Shown: positions 13,701 to 25,700 of the stretch, piece after piece
Position numbering within the stretch: position 1 is the first letter of the stretch
Layout of the letters: every line of letters begins with the position of its first letter
Assembly: GCA_947561585.1 (NCBI GenBank)
Contig: CANNZV010003154.1
Coordinates: 1-64,000, forward strand
Length of the DNA: 64,000 nt
Direction: 5' to 3'
Origin: Caprella mutica
Taxonomy: Eukaryota; Arthropoda; Malacostraca; Amphipoda; Caprellidae
The notes under the pieces: generated by a model
Told to the model about the DNA's origin: nothing
The model's database searches: none
Seen by the model: the letters and a program-made list of their open reading frames with translations, nothing else
Program-made: the position numbers and the translations under genes

Positions 13701-13922
13701 GGTGTTTTTCAAAGACCAACGGTTCAGGTTCTGCGCCAGAAGATCTCTGCTACGTCCTTTTCTATGAAATCATCAGTTTCGTTGTCAATAGTACCAACGT
13801 GAGCCTTAATAGTTATTCACAGAAGTGGATTATTGTGGTTATTCACAGGTGCCCCAGTGACCACAGAACGTCCACACTATGATTTACCCGTGTGGCTCCT
13901 CGTCCTCAAACAAGGAACGGCC
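10774..13922. repeat. Non-coding body of macro-unit, copy 2
   Basis: Matches 162-3310 with a constant offset of 10,612. By eye I saw only about half a dozen single-base differences in 3.15 kb (for example near 988, 1184, 1928 and 1955 of copy 1). It carries the same foldback element (10866-11802), hairpin segment and ~120-bp repeats (12539-13052). It ends at the same GAACGGCC but continues into TTTTAGGCCACT rather than satellite. Confidence 0.93.
10866..11802. mobile_element. Foldback-like DNA element, GGTATATTCCACCCC family (copy 2)
   Basis: Second copy of the element at 254-1190, carried by the macro-duplication and not by a separate transposition, since its flanks are also duplicated. The right terminus has one base changed (CGATCACC instead of CGGTCACC). 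No transposase is present. Confidence 0.7.
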
Positions 13923-14412
13923 TTTTAGGCCACTATGCTGTTTCAATAGATTTCATTCAGAAATCTATTGGGTTGAAATATGGCGCTGAAGTCGCCAAAT
14001 TTCTTTGCGACAGAATCTTGGCAATTGACGTGATCAGCACTCATGTGTCTTGTTTAAGTAGTAAAAAAGTTCACCATCTTGTTGGAAGATAAATAATTGA
14101 TTTTTGAAGTGTTTTTTTTTTCATCAATCCAATAGCTGGAACCACAATACTGTTAAAGAGGATTGATCTTAGGACGTTCTCCACGAAAATCAGAGGAGAC
14201 TCCCAAGTTTTCGAGATAGGGGAAATCTTGGATATCTTCTGATCATGAATATTGAATTGGGTTGGCTTCAATAATGAAGAGTTTCTCGTTAAAAAAATCG
14301 ATTTCATACCTTGTAGTGTCCGCTTTAAGCTCTCTGAGAAGGACCTTTGTTCTCTCAAGTCTCTTTTTCTTTTTAAGAAGTGTGATAACTTAGTGTTCTC
14401 TCATTTTGTAGG
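13923..14412. other. Single-copy flank left of the non-LTR element
   Basis: AT-rich sequence between the macro-duplication and the GC-richer start of the plus-strand non-LTR element. An open frame of 66 codons crosses the macro-unit end (13892-14092). I do not recognise it, and its first ~10 codons lie in duplicated sequence, so it is probably chance. A pyrimidine stretch and TTTTGTAG near 14403-14411 resemble a splice acceptor but have no supporting exon. No feature is asserted here. Confidence 0.4.
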
Positions 14413-16589
14413 AGGACAACTGAAGATCCTTCGTGATGATGGTTCCTGGCACGGTGGGGCGCATCCGAGGAGGTGCCAGGGGAAAGCGGACGGTCTGCCA
14501 GTGGCGCCAAAGAACCCACCAGGTACCGGAGGGCTCTGTGGGGTTCAACCGCAAGGAAGAGTCCCCAACATCCCCCCGAATACAACAGAGTGGAACGGGG
14601 TTGGCCACCCCGAACACCTCTCAAAACAAAATATCGGCGAAGTCACTTTCGGTGCCCGAACTTTGACGGATCAAGCGGTGTGTGGCTTGAGGCTGAGGAC
14701 GGAAGAAGTGAAGAGGCAGCTGTGCACTATTCACCCGAATCCTGGTCAGGTGAGGAAGGGGGAAGATGGGGGGTTTTTGAGGGTGGGGATCGGGGGGAGA
14801 AGAAGGAGGGGAGTGAGACGTATAGGTAGTGGGAGAGAGAGACGTAAGCTGAGAGAGGAGCGGCAGGGGGTGGGAAATGCTGGGAAAGGTGGTAGAACTT
14901 GGAGGGGAAATAGAGGTGGGGGGGGGGGAATAATAGAAGGGAAAGAAGATTAGGTAGACATAGGAAAAAAATGGAAAGACAGATTAGGAAACAGTTAGGG
15001 AGGAGAAGGGTAGACAGTAGGAGATGCAGGAGGGAAGGCATTAAGGAAATAGTAACTTGGAATGTGCAGAGGGTGTCCTTGAGGGAGAACAATAGGAGGA
15101 GATTGCGAAGGGTGGTGGAGCATATAGAAGGGAAGGGATGGGAGATAGTCTTGATGACGGAGGTGAGTGCAGATGGGGAAGGGATTATCTGGTTAGGAGA
15201 GGAGAATGGTGGTGATCCATTCGAGGAAGGCAGCGGTGGTATTGATAGGGGAGGCGATGGAGAAGTGGGTAGAGGAGGGACAGCAAAGATGGCTTAGGGA
15301 CAGAGTAGTTACGGTAGTGGTAGGGGGAATGAGGCTGGTATCCGCATACCAGCCAATATGGGGATCAAATGATGTAGAAATGGAAACGTATAGGAGGGAT
15401 GTAGAGGAACAAGTAGCTATGCAGGGTAGGGATACGTTGATAATAGGAGGGGACTTTAATGCTAATGTAGGCAGGGGTTTTACAAGACAGGGTGTATGTG
15501 GTAAGTATGGAGTAGGTAGAGTAAGTGAGGCAGGCAGGGATTTTATAGAATGGTGTGAGGTGAATGATTTGAGTTATGTGAATAGTTTTATGAAGCATGG
15601 TAGAAGGGGTACATGGTTTCATATGAGGTATGGCAGGTGGTATGAATTGGATGGTTTTGTGGTTAGGAAGAATGAAAGGGTACTAATGGTGAAGCGAATG
15701 AAGACTGAACGCAGTGAGGGGCTCTCGGACCACAAAGCTAAGATAATGGAGGTAAAGGTAAAGAGCAGAACGTGGAGGAGAATAGGGAAGACAGAGATCC
15801 GACCTCCAAGGATCAAATGGGAGGTGTTGATGGAAGTAGATAAGATGGAGGAGTATAAGGAGAAGACCAGAGTGAAGATGGAGGAGTGTGGTCCGAGAGA
15901 GGATGATAGTAGGACTGAATGGGATCTTTTGACTGGTGTGATGGTAGAGGCAGCGAAAGAAGTGTGCGGTGAGATGGGGAAGGCTGTGGCCAACCCCTGG
16001 ACAATAGGACACGAGGAAGAGCTGAGAAGGACGAAGAGTAGGATCAGAGAGACTGTGGAAGCTAGGGTGGTGGCAGTTGAAAGGTTAGAAGCGAGAAGAA
16101 GGCTTAGGAGGAGAGTGAATGAGAGAGGTGCATTAGAGAGAGCCGAAGTGAATGTAAGGGTAGCTAGAGAGAGTATGAAAGCAGGTAGGAGGACTGAGAA
16201 GCTTGAATTGAGACGGTTAGAGAGAGAATGGTGGAATGAAAAGATGAATGAGTGTGCGGAAGCGTGTAGTAGTGGTAAGATAGGAATAATGTATAAAGCG
16301 TTGCGTGAATTAGGTATGAGAGGTTGTAAGAAAGCACCTGCGAGTGGGAATGTGACTGTGAATGAATTTAAGGACCATTTTGAGAGTGTGACTGCAGAAA
16401 GGTTTGAGGTGGAACCTGGTATGATAGAAGCGGCAGTGGAAGGTGCGAATGACTTGAGGATGGATGCGGATGTGATAGAAGCGAATGCGTTTATGAATGA
16501 GACGCCTGAACATGAAGAGATTGACAGTGCTATGAAAGAAGTGAATGAATCAGCGCCTGGTGCGGATGGAGTTAGGATAGGGTATGTAA
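14413..16589 (+). pseudogene. Non-LTR ORF, N-terminal region and AP endonuclease domain
   Basis: Apurinic-type endonuclease that would nick target DNA for target-primed reverse transcription. Near 14720-14750 the frame reads HPNPGQVRKG, like the DVHPNPGP motif at the start of many non-LTR ORF2 proteins. The endonuclease begins with VTWNVQ (near 15050). In the frame opened at 15206 it shows GDFNANVG (residues 82-89) and the catalytic SDH (174-176), then a basic linker and the start of the reverse transcriptase (APGADGV, near 16554). The frame switches around 15200-15230, so at least one frameshift separates the first part from the rest. It is cut at TAA by the Harbinger-like insert. Confidence 0.8.
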
Positions 16590-17455
16590 GGCTCTGCGCA
16601 CACCAAAAGAGTGAGAGCGAGAGAGATTGCAAGATTGAACTCGTTAACATGGTAATACTATCTAGTGCGCACACTGAAAGAGAGTCCGAAGAGAGAGAGA
16701 AAGATTGAAAGACAGACAAAGAGTGAAATCGCTTCTCAGATGATTTCACGTCAATCTCTCTTCAAGTTGACCACTTTAGTGTGCTATCAGATTTCACACG
16801 GATGGGTGTCACATCAAGTACGCTCCGCTTTGGAACGGACATTGGTTTTGTTACAGCACAGGGCTTTATTGCTATCAATAAATCCAATTTAATCTGCATC
16901 AGTCACCGTAATAGTTTTTAGAACAAAATTTATTCTGAGTTAAGCATTCCCTATTTATTATTATTTTAATTTATAATTGGAATTGTAGTAATTCAAATTT
17001 TAGAACTTAAAGTGTTCTATAATGTTTATCAATTTGTTCTTGAAGGTTATTACAATAATCCATTGTATTTTTATGTGTTGTACTTTTATGTAAGTATAAT
17101 TATAAGATTTTTTTTATGCGTTTCAATATCCTTGTAAATTTGGAAATTAATTGCAATTTTATTGAATTATAATCTTATTTTTTTTCAAATGAAACGAACC
17201 AATGTTTTTGAATGGCCGATGGGAATTTATTAATTAACACGCTATGAAATTTAATTATTGAGCATATTTAGACCATTTACATGAAGAAAAGGAATGAAAA
17301 GATATTAATAATGAATTGATTATTTGATCCAGCATAACACAACCTCCTCTCACCAGTGTTACAAGCGATCTACTCTCTTTTAGTGTGCGCGGGTAATATC
17401 TTTCTTTCTCTCTTGCAATCTTTCTTGCTATCTCTCTTTTGGTCTGCGCGCAGCC
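16590..17455. mobile_element. Non-autonomous PIF/Harbinger-like element
   Basis: Terminal inverted repeats of at least 22 bp: the left end reads GGCTCTGCGCACACCAAAAG, the right end (reverse complement) GGCTGCGCGCAGACCAAAAG, followed by purine-rich GAGAG tracts on both sides. Flanking TAA at 16587-16589 and 17456-17458 is a 3-bp target-site duplication, as expected for PIF/Harbinger (TWA) together with ends starting GG. The 866-bp body has no transposase or Myb-like frame. It interrupts the reverse transcriptase of the plus-strand non-LTR element, which resumes right after it. Confidence 0.75.
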
Positions 17456-17458
17456 TAA

Positions 17459-18199
17459 GGAAGTGAAAGAGAGAGTGATTCAGATGGTGAAAGTGATGTT
17501 TGATAGTAGAGCAGATAGGTGGGATGAATCGTTGAAAGTGGGTGTGATGGTGCCATTGTTTTAGAAAGGTGATAGGAATGACAGGAATAATTATAGGGGT
17601 GTGTGTTTGCTTGCGATGTGAAGTAGAGTGCTAGCGAGAGTGATTGCGAAGCGTTTGAGTTGGTGGGCGGAGCGAATGGGTGTGTTGGATGAGAATCAGT
17701 AGGGTTTTAGGAAGGGTAGGAGTACAGCGGATGCGGCGCAAATGATGGTGAGAATGAATGAGGATGTTGTGGATTATGAGAAACGAATGAGTGTGCATGG
17801 AGGTGAAGTGAATGGGAATGAAAGACCGGTGGCACGATTGTTGGACCTGCGAAAGGCAAATCCTAGAGTAAGCAAGCCCGCGCTGTGGCAGCTACTCGAA
17901 AGATATGGTATGAATGAGAAGTGTATGGATATGATTGTGGATTTGCATGAGACGACTGTGTATAGAGTGAAAGGTAAGGAAGGGATGAGTGAGTCGTGGG
18001 TGCCTGAGAGAAGATTGCGTGAGGGCTGCGCCACATCACCGATCCTTTTCAATATTTTTCATCAGGCGGTGATGCGGCAGGCCGAGAATGAAAGAGGTGT
18101 GAATGCTGGTGTGGTATGGAAGTGGATGCCTGGTGGGTCGTTTGCGGGTGAAAGGAACTGGGAGCGAATGAATAGCGAGGCGAAAGAGGTGCGAGTGAA
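17459..18199 (+). pseudogene. Non-LTR ORF, reverse transcriptase fingers and palm (fragment)
   Basis: Continues the reverse transcriptase after the Harbinger-like insert. Visible motifs are NNYRGVCLL, GFRKGRSTADAAQ, DLRKAN (the first catalytic-Asp region, expected form DLRKAYD) and LREGCATSPILFN. Three in-frame stops (17562-17564, 17619-17621, 17700-17702) plus the altered catalytic motif show that it is inactive. The fragment ends within EAKEVRV, exactly where the LTR element at 18200 begins. The next codons of the protein are found at 29318, beyond that element. Confidence 0.85.
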
Positions 18200-18788
18200 T
18201 GTTATGAACCCTAATTTCAATAAGAATAGCTATACCTATATATTTCAATAACTCTTGAAATAACATTGTTTCTTTCTCAAAAGTATCGAATGATGTTAAT
18301 TGCTTACATCCTCTCTTTTAACCCTCACCCTAAAAGTCCGTTCAAATACCACCGTAAGACATTCTTATTGTATCCGTAGGATTATTATTGAATATAAGGC
18401 CTAGGTATATAATGAGCTGTTTGTAGTCCAATTCGAAAATAAGCCTAAACTGATGCTTTCCTGTAAAGTTTGGTCCTCTGTTAGATTGGCTCTAGACTTT
18501 GTGGAGTTAACAACCACAGGGCGCTCTACATTTTACCCTCTTTTCGATTATCCGCAATAAGTCCATATTTGCCAAACTGTGTATTTTTATATTTGTGCCT
18601 ATAATAAAATTGAACCGGTCATTATACGCTTTCATTTCCCGTGTAATTGATAGACATTAATTAGATCAGTTACTAAATCATGGAAATAAAGAATAAACAA
18701 TTAGTTCTGAAGGGATAAATTCACATATATTCCCATTAAAATTTGAAAGTCTAGTGTCAATTCTCAAACCCAAGAAGGGATCGTAACA
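18200..18788 (+). repeat. 5' LTR of outer LTR element
   Basis: 589 bp, starting TGTTATGAAC and ending GGATCGTAACA. Aligned with 28723-29313 it is about 97 percent identical by eye, with one 2-bp indel. The direction (PBS after this copy, polypurine tract before the other) places the element on the plus strand. Confidence 0.9.
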
Positions 18789-18790
18789 TT

Positions 18791-18808
18791 TGGTGGCAAG
18801 CGCTGGGA
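18791..18808 (+). promoter_or_regulatory. Primer-binding site of outer LTR element
   Basis: TGGTGGCAAGCGCTGGGA begins two bases after the 5' LTR. TGG complements the tRNA CCA end. I could not assign the tRNA. Confidence 0.6.
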
Positions 18809-20887
18809 TACGTATTAACTTAAATAATGATATTTTGTGATTAATTCATTATACATTTCGGGTGCCCACGCTCCAACCGATAGTACATTGACCTATTGTA
18901 AATCTGGCCGACTGTGCCACGCTACCAATACGAATGACGCAGTGAGGAAGTGTGTAACCTAACACAACCCGGTGTGACTGAATCACTGTAAGAATGATAT
19001 TGTGAATCGATGATACTTGGGAGAAGTTCTACAGTTTCACAGTGGTTACATCTTCACTTTCTTCACTCTGAATCAATTTAACTTTGAAATGATATTTTGT
19101 TCTTATAAATATACTTCGAGTGTCTACGTGTGCCCGATAGTACATAGAACTATTGTATATCTGCGGATAGTACTGCGTCTCCCTTCAACAACCTTACCAC
19201 ACCAATGGCATGGCCAGTGAGTGAAAAGTGTTTCGACATTCGACGTCAGAGACAACAGACTCTTTGTTTTCTCCAAGCGCTTCTTTTCAAATGTGTGATT
19301 CCCTCGCATCTTGTGACGTCATGACAACACTCTTTTGTTCACCTGCGCGTCACTTTTCGAAAATTGTGACGTCGGTTACAACAGTCTTCGTTTTCTACCG
19401 CATCGTTAGTGATTTAATGCACTGAAATCTCCTGGACGAAAATGTGACAATTCTTCGAAATTGTGTTTCGTGAACTCAACTTCACATTTCTGGAAATTCA
19501 ATTTCACGGCTCTTCAACTTCAATTTATTGAATTCAATCCAAACGTTTTATCGAAATCAGTTTCTTGATTTCATTTCTCATCTCAACGTTCATTTACCAT
19601 CACAACTTTACTTCATTGCTAAGTAGTCGGGCATTCATCTATATTTTCCCCATCTATGGTTTCCCAATATATGGTGTCCCCATTTACGCATTGGAGAGTT
19701 CTGCGTTTCCCACTCTGCTTCGTCGATTTCCCCAATTTACACCCTAACTCCATGAGAGATGTCCCAAATCAGGCTTAATCCCATTGAAAGGCAGACATCT
19801 GGCGTCTGTGCTGGTTCTACCACATGCCTCTCCTCGCGCTTGCCGCCCTGTTAAAAACTGTGTGGTTAACAGTTAAGAGTACCAACACCATGGAGAACCA
19901 CAAGAACCAATTGGTACGGTTGCCTTATAATGTGAAGTGAACTTCGAAAAAAATAGAAAAAGTATGAAAATCATTAGGATTAAAGAACAATTTAAACAGG
20001 AATTTTATATTAGATTACCTTAGATCCGCATCATTGATAATTATTTTAATTGATTAGGACATGGCCATTAGTTGAAGTTTTTTTTCTAATTCGATTTTTT
20101 CGATATCTTTAATAGATTACGCGAAATCTAATTACTGATACCGTTATTTCGAAATTGATTGAAATACATATTAACTAACATTTTTAGGAATATGATTATT
20201 TTATTTTAAATATCTTATTTACAATAGAATAGTTTTGAGAATTCATTTTAAATAATTTTGGTATATTTCTCACATTCAATGTATTGTCATCTGTACGTTA
20301 TTTTGATTTTTTTTATGTGACTATTTATTTCATATCCATTATTTTATCATGTCTTTTATCCTTATTTATTCATTTATTTTCATGTGGTTAATTTAGGAAT
20401 CTTTATTTGGTAAACATTGACTGATTTTATGTTCTGCATTATCTAATATCGTATGAAAGTTTATATATGGGCAAATGATGAATAATCGAACTTGAAGAAT
20501 TAAAAGGGCTTGTAATTAAATAATTGTTACATATATCGGTTCCAAATTTACCAGAAGTGTAAATACCGTATGGTAACTTTGCGTTAAATTGTAAACAATT
20601 AAAATATTTTCGATCGCTTCTTGTTATACCATAGAGGATGTAATTATCCTTGGTAATTATCCAATGGTTTTCCTAAGAGTTGACAAGTTAATGCTTATGA
20701 TCATAAAGTCTTAGATAGGGATATAACGCGTGTGACTTACTGTAAAATGATTTACCAGTCACGTTAATTTTACCACGCCCTGTCATACCGCGATAATTTG
20801 TCCAATAAAATAAACAACTCATACTAAAGTAGAATTTGAACATGTGGAAAATTTCTTGTTCCGAAACTGTTTATCTGTATAACATAT
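18809..20887. other. Non-coding leader and interior of outer LTR element
   Basis: No gene seen. It includes a diverged direct repeat around a CGATAGTACAT motif (near 18880 and 19134), and two GTGACGTC motifs (near 19313 and 19367). The stretch 19565-19747 is a short open frame with no recognisable domain. Confidence 0.5.
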
Positions 20888-21829
20888 GGTGCTAGGACAA
20901 TTACCACCCGCGGACAATTGCCACCCGCGGATAATTGCCACCCCGGGACAGTTGCCACCCGGACAAATTATTGCCACCCCCGGACAATTGCCACCCAAAT
21001 AATTAATATCAGGCCTCTTAACTTTAAAAATGGTGATAAAATATGTATATTATTGTGATTAATTATTAATTATATACAATATAAGATAAAAAAAATATTA
21101 TTCGGTTTCTGAATGTGCTTTTTAAATCTTATATTTTTTAAATCTTATATTCTTTAAATCTTATGTTATTGAATACTTTATACCACTTCTTTAGAACGAT
21201 TCAAAACTGTTTAATTCCCTTCGTCTATAACATTTTCAGGATTTAGGATTTTAAAAAACATATTGTCACAACCCTAATTATATTGTCAGGATTCTTAACT
21301 TGTAAATTATATTACTGGGTAGTAATATAAATACCTATTGTTTTTCCTTTAGCAAATAATTATAAATAAAGACCTATTCCGGGCCGAGATATTTTAATTC
21401 TATTAATGGAATATCGTCTGCTCCAGAAATTTGGTTTACTAATGAATATATCACTGACATCAAAAGGAAATTGAATACAAAGGACTTGAAGAAGCAGTCA
21501 GAAAGGAAAGTGTCTCCATGAACAAAGTCATCTACCACCGTGGGTGACAATGCTCATGGATGCAGAAAAGCTACTCTGTGAATGCAGTCACTTAAAAAGG
21601 AAAATATTGAATGTGTAATGAATTTTCTTAGCTTATAATGTATACAAATAATAATTAATCGTACAAAATAATATACATATTTCATCTCCATTTTTAAAGT
21701 TAAGTGGCCTGATAATAAATATTTGGGTGGCAATTGTCCGGAGGTGGCAATTGTCCGGGTGGCAACTGTCCGAGGGTGTCAATTGTCCGCGGGTGGCAAT
21801 TGTCCGCGGGTGGCAATTGTCCGGTCACG
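20888..21829. mobile_element. Foldback-like element, GGACAATTGCCACCC family
   Basis: Inverted termini built from tandem ~16-bp GGACAATTGCCACCC units (20893-20998 and inverted 21725-21824). Inverted homology continues inward for about 60 bp more, including TTAACTTTAAAAATGG. Outer ends read GGTGCTAGG (left) and CGTGACCGG (right, reverse complement). The flanks ATAACATAT (20879-20887) and ATAACGTAT (21830-21838) make a 9-bp target-site duplication with one mismatch. The interior has no transposase. It lies inside the outer LTR element. Confidence 0.82.
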
Positions 21830-22211
21830 ATAACGTATGTCATGTTTAAATCATAAAATATTATAAAATTTTCAGTTGAAACTGTATGGAAAGAGTTTCT
21901 CACAAAATTTGAATGGCACAAAATCGAATAATTAAAATTATAAAACTAATTAAATTGTTAGTTGTGAGTTTTCACCTCGCCTACAGATTTGAATCAATTT
22001 AAATTATTAATGTATTGTAATAAATCGGATGGATTTTTATTGATTACGAAATTTGTATAGCTTCTCAATACGATATTTGATTGATTAATATTATTATAAT
22101 ATTACAAGTAAATAGAAATACTTTTATGTAACAATAGTTTAGGAAAAAGAAAATGTATAAAAAAAGTGTAAAATTACGGCACTCAATATTATGTTAATAT
22201 TTGTATTCCGT

Positions 22212-22742
22212 TGTAGCATTCTGAATTAGCTAAAAATATATTAGAAACTCATAGATCTGAAATAAGTCTTAAAGTAATAAAATGTGTCTAGCTGTCTATA
22301 CAGTCAATGTATCTTTCCCACGAAGTAATAAAAGATTTAATGAGGTGTAAGGACAGCTTAGAAATATTTGTAATAATATTGATCTATTTCTATGTAAGGT
22401 AATAATTGGTTTACGACTCATGTGGTTTGAGCAACCAAGTTATGGACGGGGTCTTAGCTCATTAGTGGTTTCCGGTTAAGATGCTTAGAGGTTTATAAAG
22501 GCAAGGAATTATGTAACTAGGGTTAGTTGTTAGTAGTGAGTAGTTAGTTGTCAGTCGGTCAGCAGTCAGTAAGAGTCAGTACTTAGAGTAAGGACTTCAG
22601 ACCGGCCCGTCCGGGTTGGTCTGGTCCGAACTCTTCCCTACCATGTTATACTCTATTGCTGTATTCAAGATTATAAATATACATCCCTTACGAGAGCTGG
22701 AATACTACCTTCATTGAACCCAAGCGCAATCCCGTTGCAACA
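22212..22742 (+). repeat. 5' LTR of inner LTR element
   Basis: 531 bp. A TTTATAAAGG promoter-like box near 22492 is TATATAAAGG in the 3' copy, so one of the two substitutions falls in the likely TATA box. A short direct-repeat tract (GTTAGTTGT, GTCAGT) follows it and may mark the R region. Confidence 0.9.
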
Positions 22743-22743
22743 T

Positions 22744-22761
22744 TGGCGCCCAACAAGCAGT
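22744..22761 (+). promoter_or_regulatory. Primer-binding site of inner LTR element
   Basis: TGGCGCCCAACAAGCAGT starts one base after the LTR. It shares TGGCGCCCAA with the tRNA-Lys site at 32281 but then diverges, so the tRNA is uncertain. Confidence 0.65.
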
Positions 22762-25700
22762 GGATCCGGCCCCAGGTAAAGACAAATTGAAGAAGAATCC
22801 TGCACCCCTCAGATGATCAGATGAACCCAAAAACTTCAAATATTTAAACGACTACGAAGATGATGCCCAGCGACTACGAAGAGGATGAACAAAACCCAGT
22901 CAAAAAATTTGTTCAGCATGTCTCAACCTTTCGAACCTCAGGAAAGTTCTGATTCAAAACACAACATGAAGAAAGAAGAAGATACCAGACATTTGAGATT
23001 ATCAAAATGTGAGCCCAGTCGAAAAATAGCACCACTACAGAGAAAATGTGCACGAGATTTCACACAGAAGTAACAACGTCAATTTTAAATGAAGACATCA
23101 GTTCCCGTACCTACGTTCTACAAGTGTGGCGTACGTTTAATACAATTAGAACTGCATCTGAAAAGTTGACATCTAAGAAGAACTACAAGTACTGAATATA
23201 TATTTAACGTGATTAAAAACAGCGAAGAAAAATCAATAACAATTTTTACTGAAAATCAGCATTCAGTATCTACATATGTACATTGTGAGATCGCAGTCAT
23301 CAAGATTGTGGTACCTCTTATCTATGAAGATTGGTTTTGCCTGTTTCAACACAATATATCGGTGGTGATTCCAAAAGCAGAGGAACAGCTAGCTCGCAAT
23401 TTCAAGAATGTAAAGAAGATACTTCAAAAACTGGGGAGTATTGTATTTAAATGTCGTGAGTATATGTATTATAGAAATTTTAAATGCATTTATTTGTCTT
23501 TTCTCTCATTCAATAGAATTACCATGAACATTGTTTGGTAATGTTTTGTTATATTTCTGTTATATTTCTGTGGATCTCATTTCCATAAATGTGTTTTACA
23601 AAATTTTATCAAAAATTTTAAATTGAAACGTTTGAAAAAAATATATAATTACTGTACTCCAAACTATTCACGATATTAAATATTAGTAGATATTGAAGAG
23701 AAATGATTTTTTTTAAATTAATTAAAATTCAGAATTAAAATTTATTACAGATTGAAATGAGAATGATTGCTCTAAAACAGAGAATCAGAAGTTCAACTTT
23801 ATCCATCAATAATTTAAAACGACTAGTTATTGTCGCATAAAGAAGTAAATGTATTAAAATGAAAGGAGATTGGTTTATTGGAAGAATTTATATATTGTCT
23901 TGAATGACACTGAGATTTCTTTCCTTATAGAAGAGAAATAAATAATTCACGGTATTAGAGCATAGAAAGCTACTTAGTAACCTTATAATATAAATTAAAG
24001 ACAGGTGAATGTTCAAGTAGGCTAAAAATGTCGAACCGTTTGATTGAAATTTTTCTAAAAAATGAGAAGTGTAAAGAGTTAAAAAATGTAAATTTAAAAT
24101 AATTAGAAGGAGGTAAAGTGAAGAATATTAAAGTGAATAAATAGAAGAATACTTGAATAATTAAACTGAATAAAGTGAATAAGATTTGACTCGCCAGATG
24201 AGGTCATAAAAATAGTTGAGGTAATTAGATGAGGATAATAAAAGAAGAAACCTCAATAAAAATGACAATGGAGGATGATTATAAATGTTCAAATCGGTAA
24301 AAGATTAAAATAAAAATGGTTGCTATTAAATTGTTTAAAAAGAAGGTACAAAATTCCAATATGTAAAGTAAAAGTTAAATGAAATGAGATTTGATTTAAT
24401 GATAATTAATAAATTATCGGCGCCTATTTTGAAGATTGAAGAGAGAGGAAGAAAATAAAATGTATTGAATTTCTTTGATACATTACTTGTAAATTTATAA
24501 TTAACTTCTATGCATATGGCCAATGTTTAGTAGTTTAATTGTTTAAATTAGAACTTAGAATAAAACTAATGTATATTATTGAGAAAAGTATTGTAAAATA
24601 ATTGTATTGTAGCTAGCTATCACTAATTAGTTAATTATATTAAATAATGTCATCAAACTTACAATAATATCAAAAGGATAAGATAATTAAGAATAATTAT
24701 TAGAAGAAATTTTTTAAAATTGAATAAATTTTTTTTATAATGTATTGTTCTATAGGAAGTGATAAATATGTATTGAGGTAAACTTATCAGAATATTTTTT
24801 TCAGTTTGCCATGCTCTCTCCAACTCATTTGCAACATTGAAATTGCACACGCTGAGAAATGCCAGACTTGCAATCAAAATAATCAACATGATTTTCAGAA
24901 AAATGAAGTTAAAGGATGTAACGGTGAGTGGGATTGTATTTAATATATAAAAAATTTATATAATTATTTTTCAACAAGAAATATTGTTTTATCTGAAAAA
25001 CGTTTAACATAGTTTAAAAACTAGAGTGACTCCAAATATCATTTTAAAGATTGTTTCAGTCATGATTATACTAAAAAAATGAATTACTATAAATAGTTAT
25101 TTGAAAATTGAAATTAATTAAACGAATAAAATATAATGATATAAATTGAAAACGTTTCCATTGTTTTTAGTCATAACAGAAAATAATTTGAATCTAATTA
25201 AAACTAAAACTATGTTCACTAAGTATTGTGAAAATATTTTCTTTCTTTCTTTAAAATTTTCAATATGTTTACTAATTTTTTTTCTCTTTCTATATTTCTT
25301 TTTATTATTATATTTTTTGACAGATTTTAAGTTGCATGTTTTGTAAGTATTTGAATTATACATAGTAGAGTTAATAATTATTATGATTTTTTTTCACTCT
25401 CTCTTTTTGTTCAATTTGAGTTGATAATTTTATTATTGCATATTTTTGTTTTTGAAGTCAATCTTTTTACAACTATATTCAACGTTTGAGTAAAGTAAAT
25501 ATTAACGAATAATTTAAATATAACAATCCCACTAAACCTGAATTAAATATAAAGCAACGTAAAGAAAGGAGAGAGAGTAATAATAAAAAAATATTCAGTA
25601 AATTTACTAATATATTTCTTTTTCTGTGACATGCAAACTTGCATGAGGCAAAATGATGGAAAGCAAGAATGAACAGTTTTCCAGAGAACAACCCTATCGA

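Noticed and set aside
15619..16749. 376-codon minus-strand frame opposite the non-LTR endonuclease
   Set aside because: Shadow of the real plus-strand ORF; low-complexity Ser/Leu/Pro-rich reading caused by the G-rich sense strand.
22885..23541. Small frames near the 5' end of the inner LTR element as a captured gene
   Set aside because: No recognisable domain, short, separated by stops in very AT-rich sequence. Mentioned only as a possible relic.
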